From: Paralichthys olivaceus
Taxonomy: Eukaryota; Chordata; Actinopteri; Pleuronectiformes; Paralichthyidae
Assembly: GCF_024713975.1 (NCBI RefSeq)
Contig: NC_091095.1
Location: forward strand, 1,752,001-1,816,000
Direction: 5' to 3'
DNA: 64,000 nt
Positions 34,201-46,122 of the stretch are shown here, in pieces. Both the position numbers and the translations under genes were made by a program. The notes beneath the pieces were generated by a model. That model searched no databases and was not told the origin of the DNA. It was given only the letters and a program-made list of their open reading frames with translations. Every line of letters begins with the position of its first letter. The first letter of the stretch is position 1.

Positions 34201-35999
34201 CGTGAGGTTCCGGTCGCTCGTCACCAGATACTCGACGGGTGCGTAGACCTCCGGATCAGCTGCCCAGGACACCGAGAGCTCGGACACACCGTTACCCAGC
34301 ACCACAGAGACGTTGACAGCAGAGGGTGTTGGAGGTCCTGTTAAATGACAGAAGACAGTGATGCTGTAGGAACGTACAGGTCCACCCACTGTGCATCTGG
34401 ACACTGGTTACAAGTCAATTTATAAATGTAATTATGTTTGTTATTATTATGTGTTTTCCCCTGAATATTTCCTCCATGTTTTTGAAATATCAGAAGAAGA
34501 GTGTCCCATGAAGGGATGGGACAAATGCACTGGCATGACATATCATATTTTTATGAATATATGAACATCTTTTTCTAAATATTCGTGGAGTTATTTCTCA
34601 GCGGCTCCTTACGTGTTGTCTGGTTGATGTACAGACTGCCCTCTCCCTTGCGGCCCTCAGCGTCCCAGGCGTGAACCCCGGTGATGTAGAGCGAGCCGGC
34701 GTCCAGGTCAGAAATGGTCAGATTGGTGCTGGAGGTGTTGTGCTTCATGTTGGTGCTTGAATTAAACTTGTACACGGACAGAGTGTACTGGACGGCGTGA
34801 GCGACCGGAGCCCAGGATACAGTGATGCTGTCGTTGCTGAGCGAGGAGGTGGAGGGCTGAGGAGGAGGCAAAACTGTGGAGGAGAGGAGAATTATTTTAA
34901 TAGTTATATTTTCATTTTTCAATTATTATGTATGGATTTTCTTTTTATTTCTCTCTAAATGCTTCTGTGTGTTGTCATGATGCCTTTTTTATATCTTATG
35001 TCAATTCTGTTGAACAAATAATTCTTTTATAATTTGAATGTATGATGTAATAACGTTTAATCTAACATATTAAAACAACTTAAATCATCAAGGTTTGTCT
35101 TTGTTATCTCAAATAAAACCACATGTTAATGTGTCGGTGATTTACAACAACTGAGAGAGAGCGACCCTGAGGGAAAATCAAACAGCGAGCAAACAAATGG
35201 TGAATCTGTTTGTCGAAATGTTTTTTTTTAGCTTGTGAGGATCAGATGTTCCCCTGGAGGAGGCAGCGGAGGTGAGAGGTGACTTCTTTGTGCTTGTGAT
35301 GAGGTCAGCTCTTTGTGTGTCTGTCTCACAGGGGTCAGGTGTAGTTATCACCGACACAGGAGAGACCCTGAGGGATGCTGGTGAGTTTCTTCTCTTAGAC
35401 AAACCTTGGTTTTGCACAAACACTGAGAGTGCATGTGCCTGAGGATGCGTATATGTGTTCACTCACATGTACATGGTGGGGGGGGGGGGGGACAATGGGA
35501 CAGATCAGTTAACGACTGGGGGCATGAGGAGTGATGACAAAAGGGTCCAGTGTCGCTCAGTGAATGTGTGACACACAAATGATCCCTCTGGTGATATTTT
35601 AACTGAATTCATGTCTGAACTGGCTGAAAGGAAAAATACAAAAGTCAACATCAACATCTTACTTGTCTTTGCAGTCACAGACGGAGACGGCTGGCTGCGG
35701 CCTCCTGTGTTCACCGCCATGATGCTGAGCGTGTACTCGGTGTACGGAGTCAGCGCCTGGATCTCAGCGGGGGAGGACGACACCGCGTCTTCTCTGTAGA
35801 AACCAGCGGAGTTCTGGACACGTACGATGTAGTGAGTGGCGCTGGAGCATGGGGTGAACTCCACCATCAACGTCCTGCTGTCCTTCGGCTTCACTGCGTG
35901 GATGGGATCCATCATCTCAGGAGCTAAAATGGAATTTAAAACAAAAAGTTTGTTCAAGATGCAGTTAAACACACACACAACTGCAGAATAGATATTTAT

Positions 36000-36061
<62 letters not shown>

Positions 36062-37091
36062 CATCCATCCATCCATACATCCATCCATTCATCCATCCAT
36101 CTATTCAGCTATCCATCCATCCATCTATCTATCTATCCATCCATCCATCCATTCATCCATCCATCTATTCACCTATCCATCCATCCATCTATCTATCTAT
36201 CTATCTATCCATCTATCCATCCATCCATTCATCTATCTATCTATCCATCCATCTATTCATCTATCCATCCATCTATCTATCTATCTATCCATCCATTCAT
36301 CCATCCATCTATTCACCTATCCATTCATCCATCCATCCATCCATCCAGTGTGTCTCCTCTCACCTGTTGATGACTCGACTGTTGCTTGGTCCAGTAATTG
36401 TTGATTTTGGTCCTGAGCCTCGATAGAAAAGACATATTTGATGTTTGGGGACAGAGAGTTGATGGAGCCCATCACAGTGTTTGGGCCAAACAGTGAGAAA
36501 GCGATTATGTTGGTGGGTGAACTTTTGGAGGCGACATTGATCTTGTACGAGCTCGCTCCCGAGACCCTGGTCCATCTGAGGATCGCAGTCTTGGATGTTA
36601 CAGAGAACACGGACAACTGGGGACCTGAAGAGAGCAACGCAAGACATGGAAATTATACTTCATCAATCTCAAACTCAGAACAATTAATGTGGTACTTTTA
36701 CTTTTACTTGAGTACATTTTTGTCCGTGTATTGGTACTTTTAAGTAAAATAAATTTCCTCCACCAGTGATGATACAGTTGTGGGATTGTTCTTCCTCATA
36801 TGAGACAGTGAGAAGATATTTACGAGTGGAATTAATGTTAAAAGAGCAAAACAGTACCTGATGCTGTCACAGCCTGCAAACACAGAAAAGAAAATAGACT
36901 TATTCAAACAATCCAAGTTATTACTAACAAGTTAATCACTTTCAATGTGAATCTTTAATTTCTTTGCCTTCTTCACTTTTCCTCGCAAATTTTCAGTGTC
37001 TGCATTTGAAATGAATAAATAAACAAAGCGTCGTTACCTGTAAGTAAATGCCCAACAAGACAAACATGGTCAGCCACTTCATGACGCCCAT
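31249..37091 (-). CDS. fndc7: Fibronectin type III domain-containing protein 7, membrane-anchored, complete
   Basis: Thirteen coding exons: 37038-37091 (signal peptide, [18 protein letters not shown]), 36858-36873 (16 nt), nine FN3 exons (36364-36624, 35663-35923, 34613-34873, 34074-34337, 33459-33707, 33109-33366, 32756-33010, 32365-32619, 31934-32194), 31630-31659 and 31249-31343. The coding length is 2,520 nt, giving 839 aa. The first three FN3 modules are cysteine-poor; the later ones carry the PCxP, CxxxxxxC and CG pattern. The last exon encodes a hydrophobic segment followed by basic residues ([16 protein letters not shown]), a probable single-pass anchor with a short cytosolic tail. 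Length and layout fit FNDC7. It is a tandem paralogue of the giant gene and a head-to-head neighbour of stxbp3, which supports the identification. Molecular function is not known to me. Confidence 0.88.
36001..36352. repeat. Compound (CTAT)n/(CCAT)n tetranucleotide satellite
   Basis: About 350 bp of CTAT and CCAT units, interrupted by a recurring CCATCCATCTATTCA(G/C)CTAT phrase seen several times, so part of it is a higher-order repeat. It lies in the intron between FN3 modules 1 and 2 of fndc7, ending just beyond the donor of module 1. A highly unstable locus would be expected. Confidence 0.9.
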
Positions 37092-38323
37092 TCTTCACGT
37101 CTGTAACTGGAAACACTTTCACCTTCACGGCTTCTCGAAGATTTTCTATTGTACAATTGATTCACTCTTTTCTGTTTTGCCTTTTCTTGTCTGTGTCGGG
37201 TTGACATACCTGCAGCTGGCTCCTCCCACTGGTTGGAAATGTCCAATCGTAGAGGAGCGGAGATGTACCTTGGCGGACAGGTGCAGGGTGAATAGCATGA
37301 GAAGGAACCACCTGCAGCTATGGGCATGTTATACTATACTCAAGGATGTAGTCAAGGAAAAAGAAGAGTGACAGGAAGAGGGGATCAGGAGTTCCCCTGG
37401 CTAGAGGCTTTAAAACACACACAGGAATAATAGAAATAGAAGCATATTGCTCTAAGCGATGGAGGGAAATTTTACTAAAATTCCGAAGAAGAAGGTAGTG
37501 TTTCACATTAAAACACTTCTGCAGGCGCTGGATCACAACAAAACTGTGAAACTGTACCGTCAGACACTAGAAGCAAGAAGTCAATTCGGTAAGGAGCTGA
37601 TAAAAACAGAAAGATATATAAAACAACACTATAGAAAAACATATTATATCTGATATATAATAAATCAGTCAAATCTAAAGCTTGAATCAAACCATTAAAG
37701 AAATTACTACAAAATGTTAGACGACAGGAACAGAGGCAAAGATTTGGACATGTTTTACAAAGTAAAATCACAAGCTGAACTTCTTCATTTATATCTCAAG
37801 ACTAGGACTAAATATTACATTTTTAGATTGAGTGAAATTCATTCTTGTTTCTTATTTTATAGAAATAGAAATGTAGAGCATTAACTCCTTTAAGCCCTAA
37901 AGCAAAGTCCAATTGAAAACTTAATAATGACCCAACCAGTGACTAAATACCTTCTACACTTAATAGATTTCTTTTGACAGTATTTATGATCTGGGGAGAT
38001 TGTGTGTTTTTGTGTTTGGTAAAATCATGGAGGACAAAAAAGTGACGACGGTGGATGAAGAAAAAAGTTAAATGGATTAAATGTTTGTTTTGTTTTTATT
38101 ATTTCAGTTAATGTCTGTTTGATTTATTTTATGTGTCTTACTTTTAATTCAATTATTATTTATTAACTAATTCACATTCAATTAATTAATTAACGTGTGA
38201 TCTGTTTGTCATCGTTTGATTCGTTTGTCATAAAAAAACTACAACGCTCCGTCGCACACTTGATGACGCGGATGACGTCAGACGCGGAGGACACAGGGGA
38301 CAGGAAGAGGTGGAAAAAGAAAG
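37092..38323. other. Shared upstream region between fndc7 and stxbp3
   Basis: The two genes diverge from this 1.2-kb interval, so it holds both promoters. The right end is CpG-richer and contains a perfect CRE. The ORF at 37459-37653 gives a 64-residue lysine-rich peptide with no homology I recognise, and I do not call it a gene. Confidence 0.6.
38273..38280. promoter_or_regulatory. Palindromic CRE (TGACGTCA) upstream of stxbp3
   Basis: A perfect eight-base CREB/ATF site 44 bp before the stxbp3 start codon, in a CpG-containing stretch. The position fits a TATA-less housekeeping promoter. Binding is inferred, not shown. Confidence 0.5.
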
Positions 38324-38686
38324 ATGGCGGCGGGTTCGGATCACGGGCTGAAGAAACTAGTTTGGAAAAGTAAGTTCACGTCTAACGGGAGATTTTTAAC
38401 GTCCACGTGAAACTGTAAGACTTTAATATTAAAACGTTAAAGGTTTAAACGCGACCACGTGTTGTTTCATCGACCGTTGCTCACGGTGAACTGCAGCTTC
38501 TGCTCTTGTTGTGTTTGACGCCGGAAGATTACAGATGTGTGTGTAACTGCAGTGATGACAACACGATTCAAAATGAATTCCTTCCTGTCGTTTCACCGGA
38601 ACTTCACCGGCACGTCCTCAGGTTGTTGCCCCGCTTTAGTCACCCGCAGCCCCGCCTCGGATGTGTCAGTCTGTCGTTGACAAACC

Positions 38687-38740
<54 letters not shown>

Positions 38741-38864
38741 CACATCAGGTTGTGTTGTTTCCGTTGGTGTTGGGTTAAAGTGAGGCTCCAGTTGAATCCA
38801 TCAACAAACGCATTGTCTTGTCAAACGAGAACGCACTTACTGTTGTTGTATCTCACATTGAGAA

Positions 38865-38936
<72 letters not shown>

Positions 38937-41900
38937 TCTCTGTGTCTCTCTGCTGTCTGGGAACTGTAATACAATCTGAGACTGTAATCCATGTTGTCAC
39001 GTCCTCGGGCAGTCAGATCCTCGTTAGAAGCTGGCTCCAGTGAATCCCTCTCTTTTGAATAAACACAGTGGTTATGGTGAAGATGTCGCAGGTTGAGGTT
39101 TTTACCCTGAGCTGCTTCCAGAAGCACAAACTGAAGCTCTCAGTCCTCTGACCTGAGCGCATGAATCTGACTCTCAGCTGCTGATGTCTGCCATCGTTGT
39201 GTAACTATTCTCGGTTTCCGGTGTCCTGGTGTTTGAATGAGTCGTGTTCTGTGTCTCTTACAGAAATAAAAGAAACGATTATAGCGGACAGCAGAAAATC
39301 TGAAGTATGGAAGGTAAGAATCCTCAGTTCTTAAAGTTCAGGGACATGAAAACACAGATGCAGTTACTCTGGCCCCCATTTGACTGTTGGCTACTGATTT
39401 ATCCTCTTCACAGATATTGATTCTGGACCCTTTCACCACCAAGCTCCTCTCGTCATGCTGCAAAATGTCCGACCTGATGTCCGAAAAGATAACAAGTGAG
39501 TGAAGCACTTTGTTTCTCCATGAGACTGAAACGTTTATGATGTCGTCTGTGTGTGGACGCCCGTCACTGCTGTTAAACTAAACCTCTTGTTGATGTAGTT
39601 GTGGAGGACCTGTACAGAATCAGAGAGCCTGTTCCAGAAATGAAGGCCATCTACTTCATGCCACCCACAGCTAAGGTCTGATATTATAACCCTGGAAAGG
39701 TCATTTTGCATTTCTTTAAATGGGTTTTCTTTATGATGGTGTTTCTACCTGTTATTTCTAAAACTATATTTCATATGTTTAGTGTGTGGATGCCTTTATT
39801 GCCGACTTCAAAACCAAACCCAAGTACAAAGCGGCTTATGTTTATTTCACTGACTGTAAGTAACCAACAAATCTCTGATCTACTAAAGCAGCGACATAAC
39901 TGACTTCATCTAAATTGTATTGATGTTCATTTGTCCGACAGACTGCCCCGATGACCTGTTCAACAATATGAAGCTGTACTGTGGAAAGTACATACGAGTC
40001 TGTAAGGAAATCAACATGTCCTTCATGCCACAAGAGGCACAAGTGAGTGGTTTCAGTCTTCGTCCTTTCTCTCTCTCTTTATGCTTTTCTTTGTAGTTGG
40101 GAAGATATTTGCCGTGTTCTCTGCTTTATTATTTGATTACATGTAGATTGTTAAAATAATTCATAATTGTAACTGGTAATAATGAGTCAACAATTTATTT
40201 TTCACTGGTATTTTTGTTTTTTTATTTTCCAGGTGTTCACATGTGATAATCCGGGAGCTTTCCAAAGCATCTACAGTCCCAACAGCGTGGACAAAATGAA
40301 AACCCTGGAGACGCTCGCAGACCAGCTCGTCACTCTCTGTGCCACGTTGGACGAGTATCCAGGAATCAGATACAAGAAGTAAGTCAGAGAAGATTTGGTT
40401 TCTCAGCCCCTAAGCACAGTGAGAGCGTTCAGGAGAGAAGCTTGACCTGAGATCACAGGATGTGTTTTCTAACCGTGGCAGAAAACGAGGCTCAGGCGAG
40501 GGTCAGGTTGATTAACAACTAGTGAGCGCTTCAAAAATCAAATGTGTTTATACCTGATCTGCTTGGCCGCCCGTTACACTTTTTTATATATTGTGATAAT
40601 GGTCCATATTTTCACAACTACACTGTCTAGAAATGACAGTTTGTCACAGCGGAGCTTTTCACGAGGAAACAGAATATCAAAGATTGTTCATTGGCTGGTT
40701 CTAAAATAAAACATTGCATCGTTAAACCTATTTTAAACCATAATATTTCATGGACTCATCATTTCTAGAGACACCAACATGGAGAACGCCAAGATTCTGG
40801 CAGAGCTGGTGGACAACAAGCTGGCCAGACACTACGATCTGGATGACAGTGGCAAGAAAAAGGTGAGACTCCTGCTGAATCAGGAATGTTGAAAGTATAA
40901 ACAAGGTCTTAGAGCAGACGAGGAACTAGAGATACAGTGTTTTTTCTCCATCGACAGTTTAACAGAGGTTATAGAAATTTAAAAAGTAAAATGTTTGGAG
41001 TTGTTGCTCGATATCAGCATTATCACAGAAAGAAGGAAGACACGATGTGTCATAAAGCTGTAACCACGGTTTTTATAATATTAACATACTCTAAAATATA
41101 ATTTATGTATTTCCCCCATCACCAGGGAAAGACCCAGGCCCAGCTGCTGATAGTGGAAAGAGGTTTTGACCCCGTCAGCCCCATCCTGCACGAGCTGACC
41201 TACCAGGCCATGACCTACGACCTCATCGATATCCAGAATGACACCTACAAGTAATACCAGCAGGGATTTCTCCATGTTCACACGTTTCAGATGAAACATT
41301 TCTAGCTGAAACCAATTATCTGGTTGTTTTTGTGGCCAGGTACAAGTCCAAAGATGGCTCGGAGAAGCAGGCCCTGCTGAACGAGGACGACATGCTGTGG
41401 GTGAAGCTGAGGCACAAGCACATCGCTGAGGTCTCAGAGTAAGTGTGTGCGACACCTGATTGGTGGGCGTGTCCTGTTCCTTTCTACCTCACCTCAGACA
41501 TGACCCTGTTTTTCTTTTTCACAAAAGACAAATCCCCAAGATGGTGAAGGAAATATCTGCAAGCAAGAAACAGCCAGATGGGAAGGTACGGTTCTTTCTC
41601 CCACGATCGGAATGTTGAGCTTCAGTCCTGAGTCGAAATACCTGAGCAAACATTTTGTTTTCTCTTTAGATCACAATTAGCAACTTGGCCCAAATGATGA
41701 AGAAGATGCCCTCGTTCCGTAAACAGCTGACTGAGGTATGAAACATCACTTTACTCTCAAAGTTATCTGTTCAACTTCTATTGCTCTAAGGGATCATCAT
41801 GTGGTTGGGTGTGTTGTTCCATGGCCCTGTTTTCATGTGTGGTTAACTTAAGCACTTTCTAGCAGCTGAACTGAATGGAAAGTCATAATAATAATAATTA

Positions 41901-44498
41901 TGTGATATATACCTTCTCATGATGGGCAATCCTTTAGAAACTCTAATAATAACATGTATCACAATGGTCACATTGTTTCTCTCTGTTTTTGAATTTACAG
42001 CAAACCATTCACCTGCAGTTGGCCGAGGACTGCATGCAACAATTCTCAAACAACGTGGAGAAACTCTGCAAAGCTGAGCAGGTCTGTCCGTGGTCCTGTT
42101 TGTGTTTTGGTGGGAAACATTTTTACCACACCGGTCGTGTACTGTGTCTCCAGCCTTACTGAAAGATGAGAAATGTTTGGGCTCTGTGCAGGACCTTGCA
42201 GTGGGGTCGGACGTGGAAGGGGTGAAGGTGAAAGATCAAATGAGGACCCTGCTGCCTGTGCTGCTCCACCCGTACAGCACCCACGAGAAGGTCAGAGCTG
42301 TGCTGCTCTACATCTTCAGCCTCAACGGTACGACCTCCTCTACCTTCAGCTGATTCTTCTTGCTTTGTTCAGAAATTTAGAACTTTAAAACCTAAAGTTT
42401 CCCCTTTTCTACCAAGACCCTGATTGTTTGTTTGTTTGTTTGTTTATGTGTAAACAGGAACAACAGACGAGAACTTGAACAAACTCATCCAACATGTCAA
42501 GATCGAGGATGAACGAGAATTTATCCTGAACTGGAAAGAGCTGGGCGTCCCTATCATCACAGCGGTAGGTGGGGCTGAGGGAACGATCGACCGATCTGAT
42601 GCTTTTTGATCCTTGACGAGTTCTTTATCTCGTGTGTCGTCGTTTTGTTTGTATGTTCGATTCTGTCGTCTGTCCCTGAATCTCTCCGTTGCTCAAATAC
42701 GTTTCTGTTTCCAGTCGAGTCTCTTCGCTCGCAAAGCATCCAGACGGGATCGTTCCCAGGACCAGACGTACAACCTCTCCAGGTGGACCCCCGTCATAAA
42801 AGATGTGATGGAGGTCAGTGAGGAAGAATTGATTCTTATATTCAGTCAGTTGTCAGCATTTACACTTTATGACTAAAGATAAGAGAAACATTTAAACAGC
42901 ATCAAGGTTTGTGTGCAGGTAGGAAGCGGTTATTTAAAGTGGGTCTGCAGAGCATGTAGAGCAAAAAGGAAAAAAGAAAACAAGTCTTACATGCGGATCG
43001 ATCTGGGTCACTATGATTCCCCCGTCCCCCCGTGAAAGGAATTTGTGAGAAAAATAATGAACTGAGCTGTGAAAGCACCAGGAAGAGATGTTATCAGATT
43101 CAGGTCATCCATCAGGCAATGTTACATGTGTGTTTGTGTCCTGGGACACCTCAGCATCTGTAAGACGCAGGTGAGACCCATTTGTGTGTCCACCCCTCGG
43201 GAGCGTCCCCCTGATTCATCAACTTCCCTTTGTTCTGATTCTCAAGGGCTTATATCGTTGAAGCATTATATGTGTTGTGTGTGAGAAACAACAAGGTTTC
43301 CTGTTAACGTGACCAGGAAACAGACCGGTCTTTGACGAGTGGGAGCCTGAGTGAATGTTCTGGAGACTGAGAAGTGTTTGACGTCCCCTCGTGCTTTTTA
43401 GAGTCGGCAGCAGAAACTGTCACGTAGTTCTGTTCTTTCTCTGTCGTTCAAGGATTCAGTTCCTGCGTTTGGAGTTTGTTTCTGAATCACTTAACGACAA
43501 AATCACAGCTCTATTCACCGGAAATTAAACATTTGAGTTATACTTCAAGTCGTTTTCACAGACAGCAGGTTTTAAGTCATGAAAACAAAAAGCTCAAACT
43601 CAAACAGAAGGAAAGTTAAAGGACCGTCAGATAAAAATCCAGGTTTGATTAACGTCTACAGATGATGATAAGTTAATGATCCGTCACTTTCAGGACGCTG
43701 TGGAGAACAAACTGGACACCAGAGAGTGGCCGCACCAGTCTGAGTCTCCTGCTGCCTGGAACGGCTCCGGAGCTGTCAGGTGGGTTTTCTTTTAACGAGT
43801 CATCATCGCACATTAACTGGGTCAGACTTTTTATATTTGATCCCAGTCACTTATTGTCACACAATCCAGATTCTGTGAGAACCAACACCAAATATCTTCT
43901 TATTTCTTTTAACTGGCAAATGTAACAGGAAACCGTTTTTCTCACTTTCATCTGTCAAATTAATTGATTGTTTTACGAACTGAACGTCCTCGTTAGATTT
44001 CAAAGATAAATACAGACAGTACTAGTGTGATAAACTGGCGCCCTCCAGTGGTAATTTGTTTCTCCAGCTTTGTGATTCATCCCTGTTCTTTCCTGTCAGG
44101 ATGTTCACTCATGGTTTTAGTTTGAATCTCACTAAAGTCCCTCCACCTGTCCTCTGGTCCTCAGTGCCCGTCAGAAGCACAAAGCCAGCTCTCAGGACGA
44201 GCGGCGGAGCGGCTCCCGCCTCATCATCTTCATTATCGGTGGAATCAGCTTCTCAGAGATGCGTTCCGCCTACGAGGTCACGCAGGCTGTCAAATCCTGC
44301 GAGGTCATCATAGGTGAGTGTTCGTACGAGATTTCACAGATCACATTGCATCTTGGGACACGTGTGACGGACCTTCTTTACACTTTGAATCCAGGGTCCT
44401 CCCACATTTTGACCCCCACCGGTCTCCTGGACGACATCAAGGCCCTGAGCAAACGTCCCATGGAGACTTTCACGATAGACGAACGGAGCAATGCCTGA
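38324..44498 (+). CDS. stxbp3: Syntaxin-binding protein 3 (Munc18-3), complete
   Basis: Nineteen exons: 38324-38369, 39264-39313, 39414-39495, 39599-39675, 39783-39855, 39942-40042, 40233-40378, 40769-40862, 41126-41250, 41340-41438, 41528-41585, 41670-41735, 42001-42081, 42192-42327, 42458-42564, 42715-42813, 43694-43779, 44165-44313, 44395-44498. They sum to 1,779 nt, giving 592 aa, the length I recall for human STXBP3. Hallmarks of the Sec1/Munc18 family are clear: [20 protein letters not shown] near the N-terminus, [23 protein letters not shown] in the middle, LLPVLLHPY and [11 protein letters not shown], and [14 protein letters not shown] near the end. The C-terminal [17 protein letters not shown] fits paralogue 3 rather than 1 or 2. 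SM proteins clasp syntaxin and guide SNARE-driven membrane fusion; Munc18-3 pairs with syntaxin 4 at the plasma membrane. No damage seen. Confidence 0.96.
38688..38733. repeat. (CA)n microsatellite in stxbp3 intron 1
   Basis: About 23 CA units. A complementary (TG)n run follows 135 bp downstream in the same intron. Confidence 0.95.
38867..38935. repeat. (TG)n microsatellite in stxbp3 intron 1
   Basis: About 34 TG units, inverted relative to the (CA)n run at 38688-38733, so the intron transcript could pair with itself. Confidence 0.95.
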
Positions 44499-44970
44499 GA
44501 AGTCTGCCCGCCCCCCCCCCCCGCATCTCATATCTCTCTGCACACTGCACTCAACTCTTCTTCCTGAATGGAAGACTGAAGGGAATTCACCTTAATGCTT
44601 ATCTTTATGTTTTCGTGATCATTTAAAATCCTAGTGCACATTGACAGAAGGTGGAACAGATTCTCCTTTAAGATGATTTTCTCAATTGGAAGAATGAGGT
44701 CTGATATGACTTTCACTTTCCTCTCTGACATTCACATTTGTCCTTAAAAACAACCTGCCTGTAATGTTACGTGTTAAAGAGCAACTCTCGGAGACAGAAT
44801 GATTTTGGGGGAAAGAAGCACAACGCTCATGTAAATACTGTATGAAAGCACTGAGGCCCTGCTCCACCATTTTTACTTTTTCAGTCACTGCTGTTTATAA
44901 ACACTTAATATAATTTTCAAGAGTGTCTTTAACGTAGAATCTTTATGTTCTTGTTTTGAATGGCTGACTA

Positions 44971-44976
44971 ATTAAA
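44971..44976 (+). promoter_or_regulatory. Candidate poly(A) signal of stxbp3
   Basis: ATTAAA, about 470 nt past the stxbp3 stop codon. The next several hundred bases show no open frame. Confidence 0.4.
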
Positions 44977-45524
44977 GGATGAAGTTGTTCAAAACTAGTC
45001 TGAGTTTGTTTTCTTCTTTATGGACTGAGAGGGAGTTCAAAATATCTAGAATCATTTCTGTAGCTTTGTTTGTTTCTATATTATGATGCTGAGCTGTCTG
45101 TGCATTCATGTTCTTCTCAATAGAAAGACAAGGGACGAATATAGAGCTTTGTTTCACTTTTACAAAAGGAGTTTATATATTATCAACCTTTCTCTTTTAT
45201 ATTTTCTAGAACTGGACAATCGAGTGGAGGATTGTTTTTGATTACACTTTTTTTTTCCGAGTCCTCGATGATTTTTGGCTAATTGCAATTAAAATGGGGG
45301 TTGTTAAAATTGTGTTTTAGGAATATGTTGTTTTAGTGCAGCAGAACCAATATTGTTGACTTAAATTATAAATACATAAAGTAAGAAAGAGCTGCACTTA
45401 TCTAAAATACCTTTTAAAGGAGAAGTTTCTTTATGTTTTGACACATCAAAACTGTGTCGTCTCATAATAACACAGGAGGAAACCAGGAGCGACAGAGTCA
45501 GTGAGAGGAAACAGTGTCAGGTAA

Positions 45525-45527
<3 letters not shown>

Positions 45528-45557
<30 letters not shown>
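45528..45557. repeat. (CA)n microsatellite
   Basis: A pure CA run of about 14 units between stxbp3 and ankmy1. Confidence 0.95.
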
Positions 45558-45559
<2 letters not shown>

Positions 45560-46122
45560 ACCCACTCTCTCTTTCCTCTTCTATTGACATGCGTTCACTG
45601 TTTATCCCACTTCACCTTTAGTCTGCAAAAAATTTAAAAGTTCATTAAAAAAGTATAAAAACTCAGCAAAGCAGAAACTTATAATAAATAATTAGCTAAA
45701 TTAAAAACTCTTGTATCTCGTGTGTATAATTCAAACTGTGGGTATACATATAAATACAATATATAAGGAAAATAAAATGGAATCAAATACAGTTTCGTTG
45801 TGATGTTAAATAAGATTACAGTTCACTGTATTCCTTAAGACAAGAACAAAACAGCAGGCAGGTCCGGATGAGGAGACAAGAGAATAAACAACATTTTTAA
45901 AAAGAATAAATAACTTTTAATGAACTTTTAATGAACATTTAAAACAGTTAGTCATGTTTCTTCTCTACTGCGCATGCGTGAGACCTGCCGTCTCCTTGAC
46001 GACGGGCGGAGGAGTTCACAGTTAGAAAACAAATCAGATTGACACGTTGGAAACTTTTCTTTCTCTCGGTTCTTCTCTCGTGGATCCAGATCAGCTGCTC
46101 ACACTGACCCGCTCCGGGGGAA

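Larger units (their letters stand above)
44499..46122. other. stxbp3 3' UTR and spacer before ankmy1
   Basis: No coding sequence is visible. A poly-C run lies at about 44511-44522 just after the stop codon, ATTAAA lies at 44971, and a (CA)n run lies at 45528-45557. The last 200 bases before ankmy1 are CpG-richer and probably include its promoter. Confidence 0.6.

Noticed and set aside
37459..37653. 64-aa open frame between fndc7 and stxbp3.
   Set aside because: Lysine-rich, no recognisable motif, no splice partners, and short enough to be chance.
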